Shown: positions 41,911 to 50,837 of the stretch, piece after piece
Layout of the letters: the number at the start of each line of letters is the position of its first letter
Position numbering within the stretch: position 1 is the first letter of the stretch
Assembly (NCBI RefSeq): GCF_000213055.1
Contig: NZ_CM001165.1
Location: 4,238,945-4,302,944 of the forward strand
Length of the DNA stretch: 64,000 bases
Source: Streptomyces sp. Tu6071
Lineage (GTDB): Bacteria; Actinomycetota; Actinomycetes; Streptomycetales; Streptomycetaceae
Direction: 5' to 3'
The notes under the pieces: model-generated
What the model saw: the letters and a program-made list of their open reading frames with translations, nothing else
Told to the model about the DNA's origin: nothing
The model's database searches: none
Position numbers and translations under genes: made by a program

Positions 41911-43368
41911 ATGGCGACGAGCCCCGAACCGGCGACGGCGGCAGGTGGTCACAAGGGGAAGGCGCTCGGGGTCTCGATCGCGGCGGCGGTCGGCGGCTTC
42001 CTCTTCGGCTTCGACTCCTCGGTCATCAACGGCGCGGTCGACGCCCTCGGTGACCACTTCCACCTCGGGGACTTCCTGAGCGGTTTCGTCGTGTCGATCG
42101 CGCTGCTCGGCTGTGCGGTGGGCGCCTGGTACGCCGGGCGGCTCGCGGACAGCTGGGGACGGCGGCGGGTCATGCTGCTCGGCTCGGTCATGTTCATCAT
42201 CAGCTCGGTCGGTTCCGGTCTCGCGTTCTCCGTACCGGACCTGCTGGTGTGGCGCGTGATCGGCGGGCTCGGCATCGGGATCGCCTCCGTCATCGCGCCC
42301 GCGTACATCGCGGAGGTCGCCCCGGCGGCCCAGCGCGGCATCCTCGGCTCGCTCCAGCAACTCGCGATCACGATCGGTCAGCTCGTCGTGCTCAGCTCGA
42401 ACAAGGGGCTCGCGGGCGCGGCCGGTGGCTCCTCGCAGGACCTGTGGCTCGGGCTCCAGGCGTGGCGGTGGATGTTCCTCGTCGGCGTGATCCCCGCGGC
42501 GGTGTACGGGATTCTCGCGCTGAGCATCCCCGAATCACCCCGCTACCTCGTGCTCAAGGGCAAGGACAAGGAAGCGGCGGGCGTCCTGGAACGGGTCTCG
42601 GGGGCGGCGAACGGGCGGACGAAAGTCCAGGAGATCCGCGACACGCTCCGCAAGGAGCCGAAGGCGACCTTCAAGGACGTGCGCGGCCCGCACTTCGGCC
42701 TCCAGTCGCTCGTCTGGGTCGGCATCGCGCTCGCCGCGTTCCAGCAGCTCGTCGGCATCAACGCGATCTTCTACTACTCGACGACGCTGTGGAAATCGGT
42801 CGGCTTCTCGGAGTCCAGTTCCTTCACGACCTCGGTCATCACGGCCGGGATCAACGTCGTCATGACGATCGTCTCGATGTTCTTCGTCGACAAGGTCGGC
42901 CGCCGCAGGCTGCTCCTGATCGGCTCGATCGGCATGTTCTGCGCGCTGCTCCTGACCTCGATCGCGTTCTCGCAGCAGCAGGGTTCCGGCAAGGACGTCA
43001 GCCTCCCCGACCCGTACGGGCCGCTCGCCCTCATCGGCGCCAACGCGTTCGTGGTCTTCTTCGCGCTGTCGTGGGGGCCGGTCATGTGGGTCATGCTCGG
43101 CGAGATGTTCCCGAACCGGATGCGGGCGATGGCGCTCGCGCTGTCGACGGCGGCGAACTGGATCTTCAACTTCATCGTGACGTTCTCGTTCGAGCCGCTG
43201 ACGCGGAACGTGGGCCTGTCGTGGCTGTACGGGGCCTTCGCCTTCTTCGCGATCGTGAGCTTCTTCTTCGTCCTGGGGAAGGTCCCGGAGACGAAGAACC
43301 GCGAGCTGGAGGACATGACGGGGGAGACGCACCAGCGGGTGGCGAGGGAGCCGAGGCGGAGGGCCTGA
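41911..43368 (+). CDS. Sugar porter, GlcP-like glucose permease (MFS)
   Basis: ATG 41911 is preferred (GGAAGG nine bases upstream) over ATG 41761, whose 50 extra codons look non-coding. The product has 485 residues with 12 membrane helices. Sugar-porter signatures: GGFLFGFDSSVINGAVDAL in helix 1, GRLADSWGRRRVMLLGS between helices 2 and 3, IPESPRYLVLKGK after helix 6, QQLVGINAIFYYSTTLW in helix 7 and DKVGRRRLLLIGS. Close to the main glucose permease GlcP of Streptomyces, a proton symporter linked to glucose-kinase control. An ATP-binding partner is not needed. A terminator follows. Confidence 0.9.
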   Translation: MATSPEPATAAGGHKGKALGVSIAAAVGGFLFGFDSSVINGAVDALGDHFHLGDFLSGFVVSIALLGCAVGAWYAGRLADSWGRRRVMLLGSVMFIISSVGSGLAFSVPDLLVWRVIGGLGIGIASVIAPAYIAEVAPAAQRGILGSLQQLAITIGQLVVLSSNKGLAGAAGGSSQDLWLGLQAWRWMFLVGVIPAAVYGILALSIPESPRYLVLKGKDKEAAGVLERVSGAANGRTKVQEIRDTLRKEPKATFKDVRGPHFGLQSLVWVGIALAAFQQLVGINAIFYYSTTLWKSVGFSESSSFTTSVITAGINVVMTIVSMFFVDKVGRRRLLLIGSIGMFCALLLTSIAFSQQQGSGKDVSLPDPYGPLALIGANAFVVFFALSWGPVMWVMLGEMFPNRMRAMALALSTAANWIFNFIVTFSFEPLTRNVGLSWLYGAFAFFAIVSFFFVLGKVPETKNRELEDMTGETHQRVAREPRRRA

Positions 43369-43390
43369 GACCGGCGCACCGCGCGAGAGG

Positions 43391-43433
43391 GCCCGAGGGG
43401 GCCCGAGGGGAAAGTTCCTCGGGCCCCTCGGGC
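43391..43433. terminator. Hairpin terminator between convergent genes
   Basis: GCCCGAGG, GG, GCCCGAG, a short AAAG-containing loop, CTCGGGC, CC, CCTCGGGC: long GC-rich stem between the permease and the VOC gene. Confidence 0.85.
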
Positions 43434-43443
43434 TTTCCGCGGG

Positions 43444-43848
43444 TCAGGCGGTGGTGGCGATGCCGTACTTGGCCTTGGCGGCCTCCGAGACCGGCGTGAA
43501 GAAGTTGACGAGGTTGCCGTCGGGGTCGCGCACCAGGCAGGAGCGGTTCCCCCACGGCATCGTGGTGGGCTCGGCGACGATCTCCGTGCCGGACAGGCAG
43601 GTGCGGAGCCGGTCCACGTCGGGGACGCGGAACTCGATGATCACGCTCTCGTTCGCGCCGGGGCGGCAGGCGCCGGGCGCGAAGGACGCGAGGGTGCGGG
43701 AGTGGGCGAGGGCGAGGCTCCCGTGCGGGGTGTGCACCTCGGCGAAGTCCTCGGTGGCCCACGCGGCCCGCGCGCCGGTGGCCTTCTCGTAGAAGGCGGC
43801 GAGGCGAGCCACGTCGGTGGTGACGATGCGGAGCGAGACGAAGTCCAT
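43444..43848 (-). CDS. VOC (glyoxalase/bleomycin-resistance fold) protein
   Basis: ATG 43848 is chosen because AAGGACC lies before it; the product then has 134 residues. Beta-alpha-beta-beta modules are seen: LRIVTTDVARLAAFYEKATG, FAEVHTPHGSLALAHS, then VIIEFRVPDVDRL and GNRSCLVRDPDGNLVNFFTP, the ending that carries one metal/ligand Glu-like position in the family (here Asn/Val-Asn). Known members bind metals or sequester small molecules; some are resistance proteins or dioxygenases. The role here is unknown. Confidence 0.88.
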   Translation of the reverse strand: MDFVSLRIVTTDVARLAAFYEKATGARAAWATEDFAEVHTPHGSLALAHSRTLASFAPGACRPGANESVIIEFRVPDVDRLRTCLSGTEIVAEPTTMPWGNRSCLVRDPDGNLVNFFTPVSEAAKAKYGIATTA

Positions 43849-44284
43849 GACGGTCCTTAGGTCCTCGGGCGGTACGTGTGCGGGCCGCGCCCCGCCGACG
43901 CTGAGCGGCGACGCGCGACACCCGGGACGGTAGGCCGGAAGGCGGACAGCTTCGGTCCGCTGTCGCACCGCGTGCGAAAAGACGGCCTATGGCCCGCCGG
44001 GGCGTCGTTCAAACCACTCGTACGCGTGGGGTTCATCACGACGTACACGCGGTAGTCATGTGGGTGCGGGGAGTTACTACCGTCCCCCTGCTCCCCGCAC
44101 CGCGTACCGTCCGTCCCGTCCCCGAGCCCGCTCTCCTCCACCGTCCGCCCTCCCGCTTCGCCGGCCACCCCCCAGGCTCGGCGCGGCGGAGGCGGGCGCA
44201 GGGCTCGGGGGGCCGGGGCGGGCGGTGCGGCAGGGCTCGGGCCCGTACCGGCTCGGGCCCGTCCCGGTTCAGGCCCGTGGCGTC
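43849..44284. other. 435-bp gap between the VOC gene and the SGNH hydrolase gene
   Basis: No gene is supported. GGTAGT at about 44051 and ACTACC at about 44077 form a weak inverted repeat. The stretch GTTCATCACGACGTACACG nearby is AT-richer and may be promoter sequence of the leftward VOC gene. Confidence 0.4.
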
Positions 44285-45454
44285 TCAGGCCCGTGCCGCG
44301 AAGGCTCCCGTCGTGCCGAAGGCTTTCGCCGCGAAGCGTTCGGCGATGCGGAGGTGGGTCTCCGGGTCCGGGTGGAGTTCGTCGGGGAGGGGGTGGGCCG
44401 TGTAGTCCTCCGCCCCGTACAGCTCCGTGCCGTCGAGGTAGTACAGGTGCGGGTCGCTCGCGGCGCGGCTCGCGACCACGCGGGCCATCTCCTCGCGGAC
44501 GGTCCGCAGGGTCAGGCGCCCGGCCGGGACCTCGGCCGGGTCGCCGGTGGCGACGAAGGAGAGGCGGCCCTCGCCGAGGGCGCTCGTGTCGAAGGCGGCG
44601 GGGCCCGGGGTCTCCTCGTGGATGCGGCAGTAGAGCGCCGAGACCACGAGGAGCGGCGTCTCGGGGTGGCCCTCGCGGACCGTGTCGAGGAAGCCGTGGA
44701 GGGCGGGCCCGAGCGCGCGCAGCCGCATGAGGTCCGCGTTGACGAGGTTGATGCCGAACTTGAGGCTGAGGAGGTCGGCGGGGGTGTCCCTGAGCGCACG
44801 CGCGGTGAACGGGTCGAGCAGGGCCGAGCCGCCGAAACCGAGGTTGACGAGGTCCACGCCCCCGAGCGCGGCGGCCCGCGCGGGCCACGTCGTGCTCGGG
44901 CTCGCCGCGTCGGAACCGTGGCTCACCGAACTCCCGTGGTGCACCCACACCCTGCGGCCCCGCGCGGGCAGCGGCTCCACGGGGGCGTCCGCGCGCAGGG
45001 CGACGAGTTCCGTCGTCTCCTGGTGCGGCAGCCAGATCTCGACGTCCTTCTCGCGCGCGTCGAGCCCGTCGAAGCGCAGCGTGCCCGGCTCGGCGCCCGG
45101 CCGGGCCTCGCCGCGCCCGGTGGCGAGGTCGATGACGAGGGTGCGCCCGCCCGGGACCGTGCCGCGCGCGGTCAGCTCGCCGTCCACGAGCAGGTCGTAG
45201 ACGCCGTCGGGGCGCTGGGGCGCGCCCGGGTAGAGGCGCTTGGTGGGGAGGGTGTCCAGCTCGACGACGGTCGCGGCGGTCCGCAGCGCGAGCCGCACCC
45301 CGGAGGGCTGGCTCTCGGCCATCGCGAGCTGGGGGTCCGTGTTCTGGGCGCGCGCGGCGGCGGGGAGTCGGTGCGGGAGCAGCCCGTGCGCGGTCGGCTC
45401 CAGTTCGAGCGCGCCACGGATCAGGGCGGGGGTGAGGGGGATGGTGGTGAGCAT
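44285..45454 (-). CDS. SGNH/GDSL-type hydrolase
   Basis: ATG 45454 gives 389 residues. The first 160 residues are a beta-rich N-terminal domain (VYDLLVDGELTARGTVPGGR). The SGNH part follows: block I VHHGSSVSHGSDAASPSTTW with the nucleophile Ser, block II VNLGFGGSALLD (Gly), block III LSLKFGINLVNAD (Asn) and block V LPDELHPDPETHLRIAER (Asp-x-x-His). All four blocks are present. The two-domain form resembles carbohydrate esterase families; no signal peptide is seen, so it is probably cytosolic. A TetR gene lies just upstream on the same strand (90 bp gap). Confidence 0.88.
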   Translation of the reverse strand: MLTTIPLTPALIRGALELEPTAHGLLPHRLPAAARAQNTDPQLAMAESQPSGVRLALRTAATVVELDTLPTKRLYPGAPQRPDGVYDLLVDGELTARGTVPGGRTLVIDLATGRGEARPGAEPGTLRFDGLDAREKDVEIWLPHQETTELVALRADAPVEPLPARGRRVWVHHGSSVSHGSDAASPSTTWPARAAALGGVDLVNLGFGGSALLDPFTARALRDTPADLLSLKFGINLVNADLMRLRALGPALHGFLDTVREGHPETPLLVVSALYCRIHEETPGPAAFDTSALGEGRLSFVATGDPAEVPAGRLTLRTVREEMARVVASRAASDPHLYYLDGTELYGAEDYTAHPLPDELHPDPETHLRIAERFAAKAFGTTGAFAARA

Positions 45455-45544
45455 GGTGGGACCGGGATTCCTGGTGGGAGGCGGATCGGTGAGGGGCGAG
45501 GCGGGTCGGGTCGGCGAGGGGCCGGGCGGTACGGGGCCGGGGGG

Positions 45545-46204
45545 TCAGGTGGCCGCGGGTGCGATGCTGCCCGGACCGGGGGCCGGGGTGGTCGCGGGTG
45601 CCGGGTCGTCCGGACCGGGGGCCGGGGTGGTCGCGGGGGCCGGGGGCCAGGTGCGCAGGAGGTGGTCGAGCGCGTCGAGGGTGCGGTGCCAGCTCTCCTC
45701 GGCGGGGGGCGCGCTGTGCGCGAAGTTGCCGCTCAGCTCCAGGTCGACGAAGCCGTGGAAGACGCTGCCGAGCAGCCGTACGGCGTGCGTGGCGTCGGGT
45801 TCGTCGAGCGCGTAGCCGCGCAGGAGCGCGCGGGACATCCGGGCATGCCGGGGGCCCGCGCTCGCGAGAGCCGTCTCGTGGTCCAGCGGGTGGCGGGTCG
45901 CCGCGTACCGGCCCGGGTGCTCGCGCGCGTACGAGCGGTACGCCTCCGCGAAGGCGGACAGCGCGTCCTTGCCCGCCCGGCCCGCGAGGGCGTCGGCGGC
46001 CCGGTCGGCCAGCTCGTCGAGCGCGAGCAGCGCGATGCCGGTGCGGAGGTCGTCCGAGCTCCGCACGTGCGCGTACAGGCTCGCGGGCTTCACGCCGAAA
46101 CGGCGGGCCAGCGCCGAGAGCGTGACCTGCGCGAAGCCCTCCTCGTCAGCCAGCTCCGCCCCGGCCCGTACGAGCCGCCGCGTACTCAGTCCCACTCGTC
46201 CCAT
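45545..46204 (-). CDS. TetR-family regulator (TetR_C WHG-type)
   Basis: ATG 46204 gives 219 residues. HTH: LVRAGAELADEEGFAQVTLS, LARRFGVKPASLYAHVRSSD. The C-terminal domain (HPGRYAATRHPLDHET, ARMSRALLRGYALDEPDATH, LLGSVFHGFVDLELSGNFAH) matches the WHG-type TetR group. The last 30 residues are a duplicated Ala/Thr/Pro-rich tail (PAPATTPAPGPD). It is divergent from the FBP-domain gene, and a TTGCCTA/TAGGCAA inverted repeat between them is the probable operator. The SGNH hydrolase gene follows it and may be co-transcribed. Confidence 0.9.
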   Translation of the reverse strand: MGRVGLSTRRLVRAGAELADEEGFAQVTLSALARRFGVKPASLYAHVRSSDDLRTGIALLALDELADRAADALAGRAGKDALSAFAEAYRSYAREHPGRYAATRHPLDHETALASAGPRHARMSRALLRGYALDEPDATHAVRLLGSVFHGFVDLELSGNFAHSAPPAEESWHRTLDALDHLLRTWPPAPATTPAPGPDDPAPATTPAPGPGSIAPAAT

Positions 46205-46263
46205 CGCGCCGCCCGGTCCTCTCGCTCGCCCTGCTGCTGCCTGCGCCTGTGCCTATAAAGCAT

Positions 46264-46284
46264 TTGCCTACAGGGTATAGGCAA
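46264..46284. promoter_or_regulatory. Probable TetR operator (TTGCCTA/TAGGCAA)
   Basis: TTGCCTA, seven bases, TAGGCAA: perfect inverted repeat that ends 15 bp before the FBP start and lies 60 bp upstream of the TetR start. A further TGCCTATA half-site sits at 46250. It is the only AT-rich segment around. Confidence 0.7.
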
Positions 46285-46299
46285 TTTAGCCTGGCGTGT

Positions 46300-46797
46300 A
46301 TGAAGCCCTTGACTGACCCCGAGATCCGGGCCGCCTTCGTGAACTGCTCGAAGGGCGAGGCCAAGCGCCTCCACATCCCCCGTGACCTGGCCGAACGCCC
46401 CTGGGAGGACCTGGACTACTTCGGCTGGCGCGACCCGCAGGCCCCGGACCGGGCCTACCTCGCGACGGTCGTCGACGGCCGCACGCTCGCCCTCACGCTG
46501 CGCCGCCCGGCGACGGCGGCGTGGCAGACGCGGCGCGGCATGTGCTCGATCTGCCTCACACCGCACTCCGGCGGCGTGGCCCTGATGGTCGCGCCGCGCG
46601 CGGGCAAGGCCGGCAAGGCGGGCAACTCCGTCGGCACGTACCTGTGCGAGGACCTCGCCTGCCCGCTCTACGTGCGCGGCAAGAAGGACGTGGGCTCGGA
46701 CCGGATGCACGAGTCGCTGACGGTCGAGCAGAAGGTCGCGCGGATGATGGCGAACCTGGACGATTTCGTGGGACGGGTACTGACCGGCGAGGGGTGA
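46300..46797 (+). CDS. FBP-domain protein (FusB-like, elongation-factor-G-binding family)
   Basis: ATG 46300 gives 165 residues. The N-terminal helical part contains MKPLTDPEIRAAFVNCSKGE and WEDLDYFGWRDPQAPDRAYL. The C-terminal treble-clef-type zinc site is CSICLTPHSGG (C-x2-C) and YLCEDLACPLYVRGKK (C-x4-C). These are the marks of the FBP family, whose Staphylococcus members FusB/FusC bind EF-G and protect it from fusidic acid; in actinobacteria the role is not settled. A divergent TetR gene and its operator suggest inducible expression. Confidence 0.85.
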   Translation: MKPLTDPEIRAAFVNCSKGEAKRLHIPRDLAERPWEDLDYFGWRDPQAPDRAYLATVVDGRTLALTLRRPATAAWQTRRGMCSICLTPHSGGVALMVAPRAGKAGKAGNSVGTYLCEDLACPLYVRGKKDVGSDRMHESLTVEQKVARMMANLDDFVGRVLTGEG

Positions 46798-46872
46798 GCC
46801 CCTCAGCGCGCGGCGGCACCGCGTCGCACGGTCGCGATGTCCTCGGGCTCCGGCCGGGCGCCCTCAGCCGGG

Positions 46873-47184
46873 TCACGGGGTGGGCGGCGGCGGGTTCGGC
46901 CGGTCGGCCTGCTGCTCGTACGGCTTCTCGTACTCCCTTGGCGCGTGCAGGAGTTCGGGGTGGTCGTGCCAGTAGCGCTCGCCGTGGAGGTGCAGCATCG
47001 CCCAGTGCCACGCCTCGTCGTGGAAGACCAGGCCGCGGTACGGGGCCTCCGGGGGCTCGTACGGGTACGCCGCCAGGGCCTCCGCGCGGGCCCGGTCCGG
47101 GGTGCGGGAGCCGTACCGTTCGAGGACCCGGGCGAAGGCGGCGCGCTCCTCGCGGAGATACGCGCGGTACTCCTCCTCGTTCAC
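46873..47184 (-). CDS. Hypothetical protein coupled to a phosphotransferase gene
   Basis: GTG 47184 overlaps the stop of the upstream gene (GTGA). The product has 103 residues: NEEEYRAYLREERAAFARVL, YEPPEAPYRGLVFHDEAWHW, then AMLHLHGERYWHDHPELL and a Pro-rich end. It is rich in Tyr, His, Trp and Glu and is highly charged, without membrane segments. It does not match a family I know. Coupling suggests it acts with the aminoglycoside-phosphotransferase-like protein. Confidence 0.75.
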   Translation of the reverse strand: MNEEEYRAYLREERAAFARVLERYGSRTPDRARAEALAAYPYEPPEAPYRGLVFHDEAWHWAMLHLHGERYWHDHPELLHAPREYEKPYEQQADRPNPPPPTP

Positions 47185-48185
47185 ACGCCGCCCCAGCTCG
47201 CCCGCAGCCACGCGAGCGCCGCCTCGCCCTGGGCGCGCTGGAAGGGGCGCAGTGTCGGGAGGCCCGGCGGCGCGGGGCGGGCCGCGCTCGTCAGGAAGAG
47301 GCCCGCCAAGCCGACGAGGGCCGTGGCGACGGCGGCCGGGTCCGCGCCGCGCGCGGTGAGGTGTGCGTCGAGGAGGGGCCGCAGCCCGGGGGCACCCATG
47401 AGGACGCTCGGGCCCATCCCGACGACGTCGACCCACGCGGCCCCCGTCGCCGCGTGCGGCCAGTCGACGAAGACGACGGCCCGCTCCGGGTCGGGCGTGA
47501 GGAGGAGGTTGTCCGCGCGCAGGTCGCAGTGGAGCAGCGTCGTACCGGCCACCGCCTCCGGCCACCCGGCCTCGCGCTCCGCGAGATCCGCGAGCCGCTC
47601 ACCGGCCCAGGCGGGGAGCCCGGCGACGGTGTCCCCCGCCTCCGCCTCACCCGCCTCGTACCCCTCCAGGAGGAGCCGCCAGTGCCGGAAGCTGTCGTCC
47701 TCGGCCAGCGAGGGCGCGCCGATGGGCGGCGCGGGCGTGAGCCGCGCGGCGAGCGCCTCCGTCGCGTCCAGGACGCGTGCGAGGTCCCGCGCCGCCCACG
47801 GCTCGCGCGGCTGCCGGCCCGCGATCTCCTCGTACGCGAGCACGACCCACCCCTCCGTCTCGACACGGTCCAGGAGCCGCGGGACGGGTACGGAGGCGGG
47901 GAGCACGGCCGCGATCGCGGCCTCCCGGCGGTGGAAGGCGGGCGACCGCGGGTTGGGTTCCGGCCCCACGGCCTTGACGAACAGCGGCCGCCCACCGGCC
48001 AGTCGGACCCGCGCGGCGACACCGGGCGAGAACCCCCCGGCCTGCGACACGGCCGCCACGACCGCCCCGCCCCACCGCTCCTCGGCACACGCCCGCACGC
48101 CCGCCGGGACCTCGCCCCACGGCAGACGGACCCCGGTGGCGGCGGGGGCGGGGGACGGCGCGACGGGCTGGGACTCCGGGTGCAT
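47181..48185 (-). CDS. Aminoglycoside phosphotransferase-fold kinase
   Basis: ATG 48185 gives 334 residues (an in-frame TTG 12 codons upstream is less likely). The N lobe has FVKAVGPEPNPRSP with the ATP-binding Lys. The catalytic loop is TLLHCDLRADNLLLTPD (Brenner motif H-x-D-x4-N) and the DFG-like metal site is VVFVDWPHAATGAAWVD. Known: the family phosphorylates aminoglycosides, choline, homoserine or other hydroxyl groups. The substrate cannot be read from the sequence. It is coupled to the small gene downstream. Confidence 0.88.
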   Translation of the reverse strand: MHPESQPVAPSPAPAATGVRLPWGEVPAGVRACAEERWGGAVVAAVSQAGGFSPGVAARVRLAGGRPLFVKAVGPEPNPRSPAFHRREAAIAAVLPASVPVPRLLDRVETEGWVVLAYEEIAGRQPREPWAARDLARVLDATEALAARLTPAPPIGAPSLAEDDSFRHWRLLLEGYEAGEAEAGDTVAGLPAWAGERLADLAEREAGWPEAVAGTTLLHCDLRADNLLLTPDPERAVVFVDWPHAATGAAWVDVVGMGPSVLMGAPGLRPLLDAHLTARGADPAAVATALVGLAGLFLTSAARPAPPGLPTLRPFQRAQGEAALAWLRASWGGV

Positions 48186-48320
48186 GGGGCAAGGGTCGGG
48201 CGGGAGGCGTGGGACGCGCAAGGCGATTTGCGGGGCGGCAGGAGGGGGCGGGGCTCTGGGCGACGGACGGGGCGGAGCCCTGAGCGCCGGGCCGGGCGCG
48301 CCCTTCGGCCTCGCGCGGGG

Positions 48321-49718
48321 CTACCGTCCCGCCACCCGGTCCGCCCACCGCGCCAGCCGTGCCGTCCCCGCCGCGTACGTGCGGGATTCGGTGCGGTCCG
48401 CCGCGCGGTAGGCCGCGTACATGCCGTGGACGCCGAGCCAGCGCAGCGGCTCCGGCTCCCACTTGCGGACGCGGTGGTCGACCCAGGGGAGCGCCGTGAG
48501 TTCCGTCGGGCCGCCCTGACCCGAGTCCTGGCGCACCAGATCGCGCAGCGTGCGCGCCGCCAGGTTGCTCGTCGCGACGCCCGAGCCCACGTAGCCGCCC
48601 GCCCAGCCGAGCCCCGTCGACCGGTCCAGGCACACCGTCGCGCACCAGTCGCGCGGCACCCCGAGCACCCCCGACCACGCGTGCGCCACGCGCGCCCCCG
48701 CGAGCTGCGGGAAGAGCTTCACGAGGAGTTCCCGCAGCTCCGCGACGGTCGACGGCCGCGTACGCCCGTCGTTGTCCGTCCGCGAGCCGAAGCGGTACGG
48801 GACGCCCCTGCCGCCCAGCGCGATCCGGTCGTCCGCCGTCCGCTGCGCGTACAGATACGCGTGCGCGAAGTCCCCCAGCGTCTCGCGGCCCTCCCACCCC
48901 GCCTGCTCCCAGAACCCGGCGGGCAGCGGCTCCGTCACGATCATCGAGGAGTTCATCGGCAGCCACGTGCGCCGCTGCCCCTTCAGCCCCGCCGTGAAGC
49001 CCTCCGTGCAGCGCAGCACGTACGGGGCGTGCACCGTCCCGTACGGCGTCACCGCGTGCTGCGGCCGGATCTCCGTGACCGGCGTCGACTCGTATATCCG
49101 TACGCCGATTTCCTCCGCCTTCGCCGCCAACCCGCGCACCAGCTTGGCCGGTTGCAGCCGGGCCCCGTGCGGCGTCCACGTCGAGGCGACGGCTCCCGCG
49201 ACCCGTATGCGGGCCGCCGTCCCCCGCGCCCCGTACAGCTCCCTGTCGCTCTCCCCGTACGCCAACTCCTCGGCGTGGAAGGCCCGCAGGCGCCCCGCCT
49301 GCGCGGGCGTCGTCGCGACTTCGAGCACCCCGCCCCGGACGAGGTCGGCGTCGATGCCCTCCGCCTCGGTCGCCCGCACGACCTCCGCGACCGTCTCGTT
49401 CATCGCCCGCTGGAGCCGGACGGCGGCGTCCTTGCCGTGCAGCCGCGCGTACCGCTCGCGGCCCGCGATGCCGTTGTAGAGCCAGCCGCCGTTGCGGCCC
49501 GAGGCCCCGTAGCCGCAGAAGGAGCGTTCCAGCACGGCGACATCGAGGTACGGGAGCGCGCGCTTGAGGTAGTACGCGGTCCACAGCCCCGTGTACCCGC
49601 CCCCCACCACGCACACATCGGCCCGCGTGTCCCCGGCGAGCGGCTCGCGCGGCGCGGGCAGCCCCTCGCGCGCCCACCAGTACGAGATCCCGCCGTTCAC
49701 GACGTCCCTGCCGTCCAT
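48321..49718 (-). CDS. FAD-dependent amine/amino-acid oxidoreductase (DAO family)
   Basis: ATG 49718 gives 465 residues. The dinucleotide-binding motif is VCVVGGGYTGLWTAYYLKRA (GxGxxG with an extra Gly), and the second FAD site is SFCGYGASGRNGG. Late motifs: HAWSGVLGVPRDW and GGYVGSGVATSNLAARTLRD. The pattern is that of gamma-glutamylputrescine oxidase (PuuB)-like and related DAO flavoproteins. Known reaction type: oxidation of a C-N bond with FAD. No putrescine pathway genes are adjacent, so the substrate is open. It is divergent from the next kinase gene. Confidence 0.88.
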   Translation of the reverse strand: MDGRDVVNGGISYWWAREGLPAPREPLAGDTRADVCVVGGGYTGLWTAYYLKRALPYLDVAVLERSFCGYGASGRNGGWLYNGIAGRERYARLHGKDAAVRLQRAMNETVAEVVRATEAEGIDADLVRGGVLEVATTPAQAGRLRAFHAEELAYGESDRELYGARGTAARIRVAGAVASTWTPHGARLQPAKLVRGLAAKAEEIGVRIYESTPVTEIRPQHAVTPYGTVHAPYVLRCTEGFTAGLKGQRRTWLPMNSSMIVTEPLPAGFWEQAGWEGRETLGDFAHAYLYAQRTADDRIALGGRGVPYRFGSRTDNDGRTRPSTVAELRELLVKLFPQLAGARVAHAWSGVLGVPRDWCATVCLDRSTGLGWAGGYVGSGVATSNLAARTLRDLVRQDSGQGGPTELTALPWVDHRVRKWEPEPLRWLGVHGMYAAYRAADRTESRTYAAGTARLARWADRVAGR

Positions 49719-49824
49719 CCCCGACCGCCTCCTCGGTGCGGCACGGCGTCACGGCGCCGCGCAGGTGGGGGACGGTATCCGGTCCCGGAGGACGGGGGTA
49801 GGGCGGCGCCCGTACCCTTCCCGT

Positions 49825-50742
49825 ATGGCCCCTTCCGTCCCCTTCACCGTCCCCTTCACCGTCCCCGCCCGCTTCGCCGAGGGCCAGCGGCGGTACGAGG
49901 GCGAGGCGGGCGCCGCCTTCGTGGCCGCCGCGCCCGCGATGGCCGCGCGGCGCCTGGAACGGTGGTCACTGCGCCCCGAGGGGCGCGTGCGGCACGGCGT
50001 CGCGGCCCTCGTCCTGCCCGTACGGACGAGTGACGGCGAACAGGCGGTGCTCAAAGCGCAGTTGCGGACCGACGAGACGGCGGGCGAGGGAGCGGCGCTG
50101 CGCGCGTGGGACGGGGACGGGGCGGTACGCGTCCTCGCGGAGGACAGAGAAGACGTGGGGAGCGGCCCCGAGGTCTCGTGGCTGCTGCTCGAACGACTCG
50201 ACGCGGTACGGGACTTGAACACCGTCCCGGACGTGCGCGCCGCGCTGCGCCCGCTCGCCGCGCTCCTCGCGCGCCTGACCGCCGTCCGCGCCCCCGCCGG
50301 GCTGCGCCGCCTCGACGACGTGGCCGACGACCTCCTCGCCCGCGCCGCGAAGGCCGCCCCGGGCGACGCGGCGACCCGCGCCCTGATCGCCGACTGCGCC
50401 GCCGCGCTCCGGGCCGTACGGAGCGAAGGGCCCAGCGGCGAAAGGCTGTTGCACTGGGACCTCCACTACGGGAACGTCCTCGCCGCCCGCCGCGCCCCCT
50501 GGCTCGCGATCGACCCCAAACCGCTCGCGGGCGCCCCCGCCTTCGACCTGCTCCCCGCCCTCACCAACCGCTACGACCCCACCGACACCCCCCGCCGCTT
50601 CGCCGCCCTCGCCGAGGCGGTCGGAGCGGACCGCGAGCGGGCGGCGGCGTGGACACGGGGCCGCGTGCTCCAGGCGGTGCTGTGGGAGGTCGAGGCGGGG
50701 CGCGAGGTGGCGGGGATGTGGGGCGAGGTGGCAGAGCGCTAG
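49825..50742 (+). CDS. APH(6)/streptomycin kinase-like phosphotransferase
   Basis: ATG 49825 gives 305 residues. The family signature is LLHWDLHYGNVLAARRAPWL and AIDPKPLAGAPAFDLLPAL, with the catalytic Asp and the PKP that marks the APH(6)/hydroxyurea-phosphotransferase group. Upstream, VLKAQLRTDETAGEGAALRA holds the ATP-site Lys. Known members phosphorylate streptomycin or hydroxyurea; chromosomal homologues are common in Streptomyces and often of unknown substrate. A repeated PFTVPFTVP opening is visible. Antibiotic resistance is possible but untested here. Confidence 0.87.
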   Translation: MAPSVPFTVPFTVPARFAEGQRRYEGEAGAAFVAAAPAMAARRLERWSLRPEGRVRHGVAALVLPVRTSDGEQAVLKAQLRTDETAGEGAALRAWDGDGAVRVLAEDREDVGSGPEVSWLLLERLDAVRDLNTVPDVRAALRPLAALLARLTAVRAPAGLRRLDDVADDLLARAAKAAPGDAATRALIADCAAALRAVRSEGPSGERLLHWDLHYGNVLAARRAPWLAIDPKPLAGAPAFDLLPALTNRYDPTDTPRRFAALAEAVGADRERAAAWTRGRVLQAVLWEVEAGREVAGMWGEVAER

Positions 50743-50837
50743 GGGGGTGAGGCGAGGACGGCACGGGGAATGAGGCGGGGCGGGGTGGGGCGCGGGGCCC
50801 GTACCCGTACGAGGTGCGGACGCCGCGCCCGTCCCCG

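Noticed and set aside
44088..44105. CTGCTCCCCGCACCGCG as a solitary CRISPR-like repeat
   Set aside because: Only about 12 bases match and no second copy lies at 61 bp distance; chance similarity in GC-rich DNA.
46521..50033. 1,170-codon plus-strand frame across four genes
   Set aside because: It runs antisense through two kinases and a flavoprotein that all show conserved motifs; no motif in its own translation.
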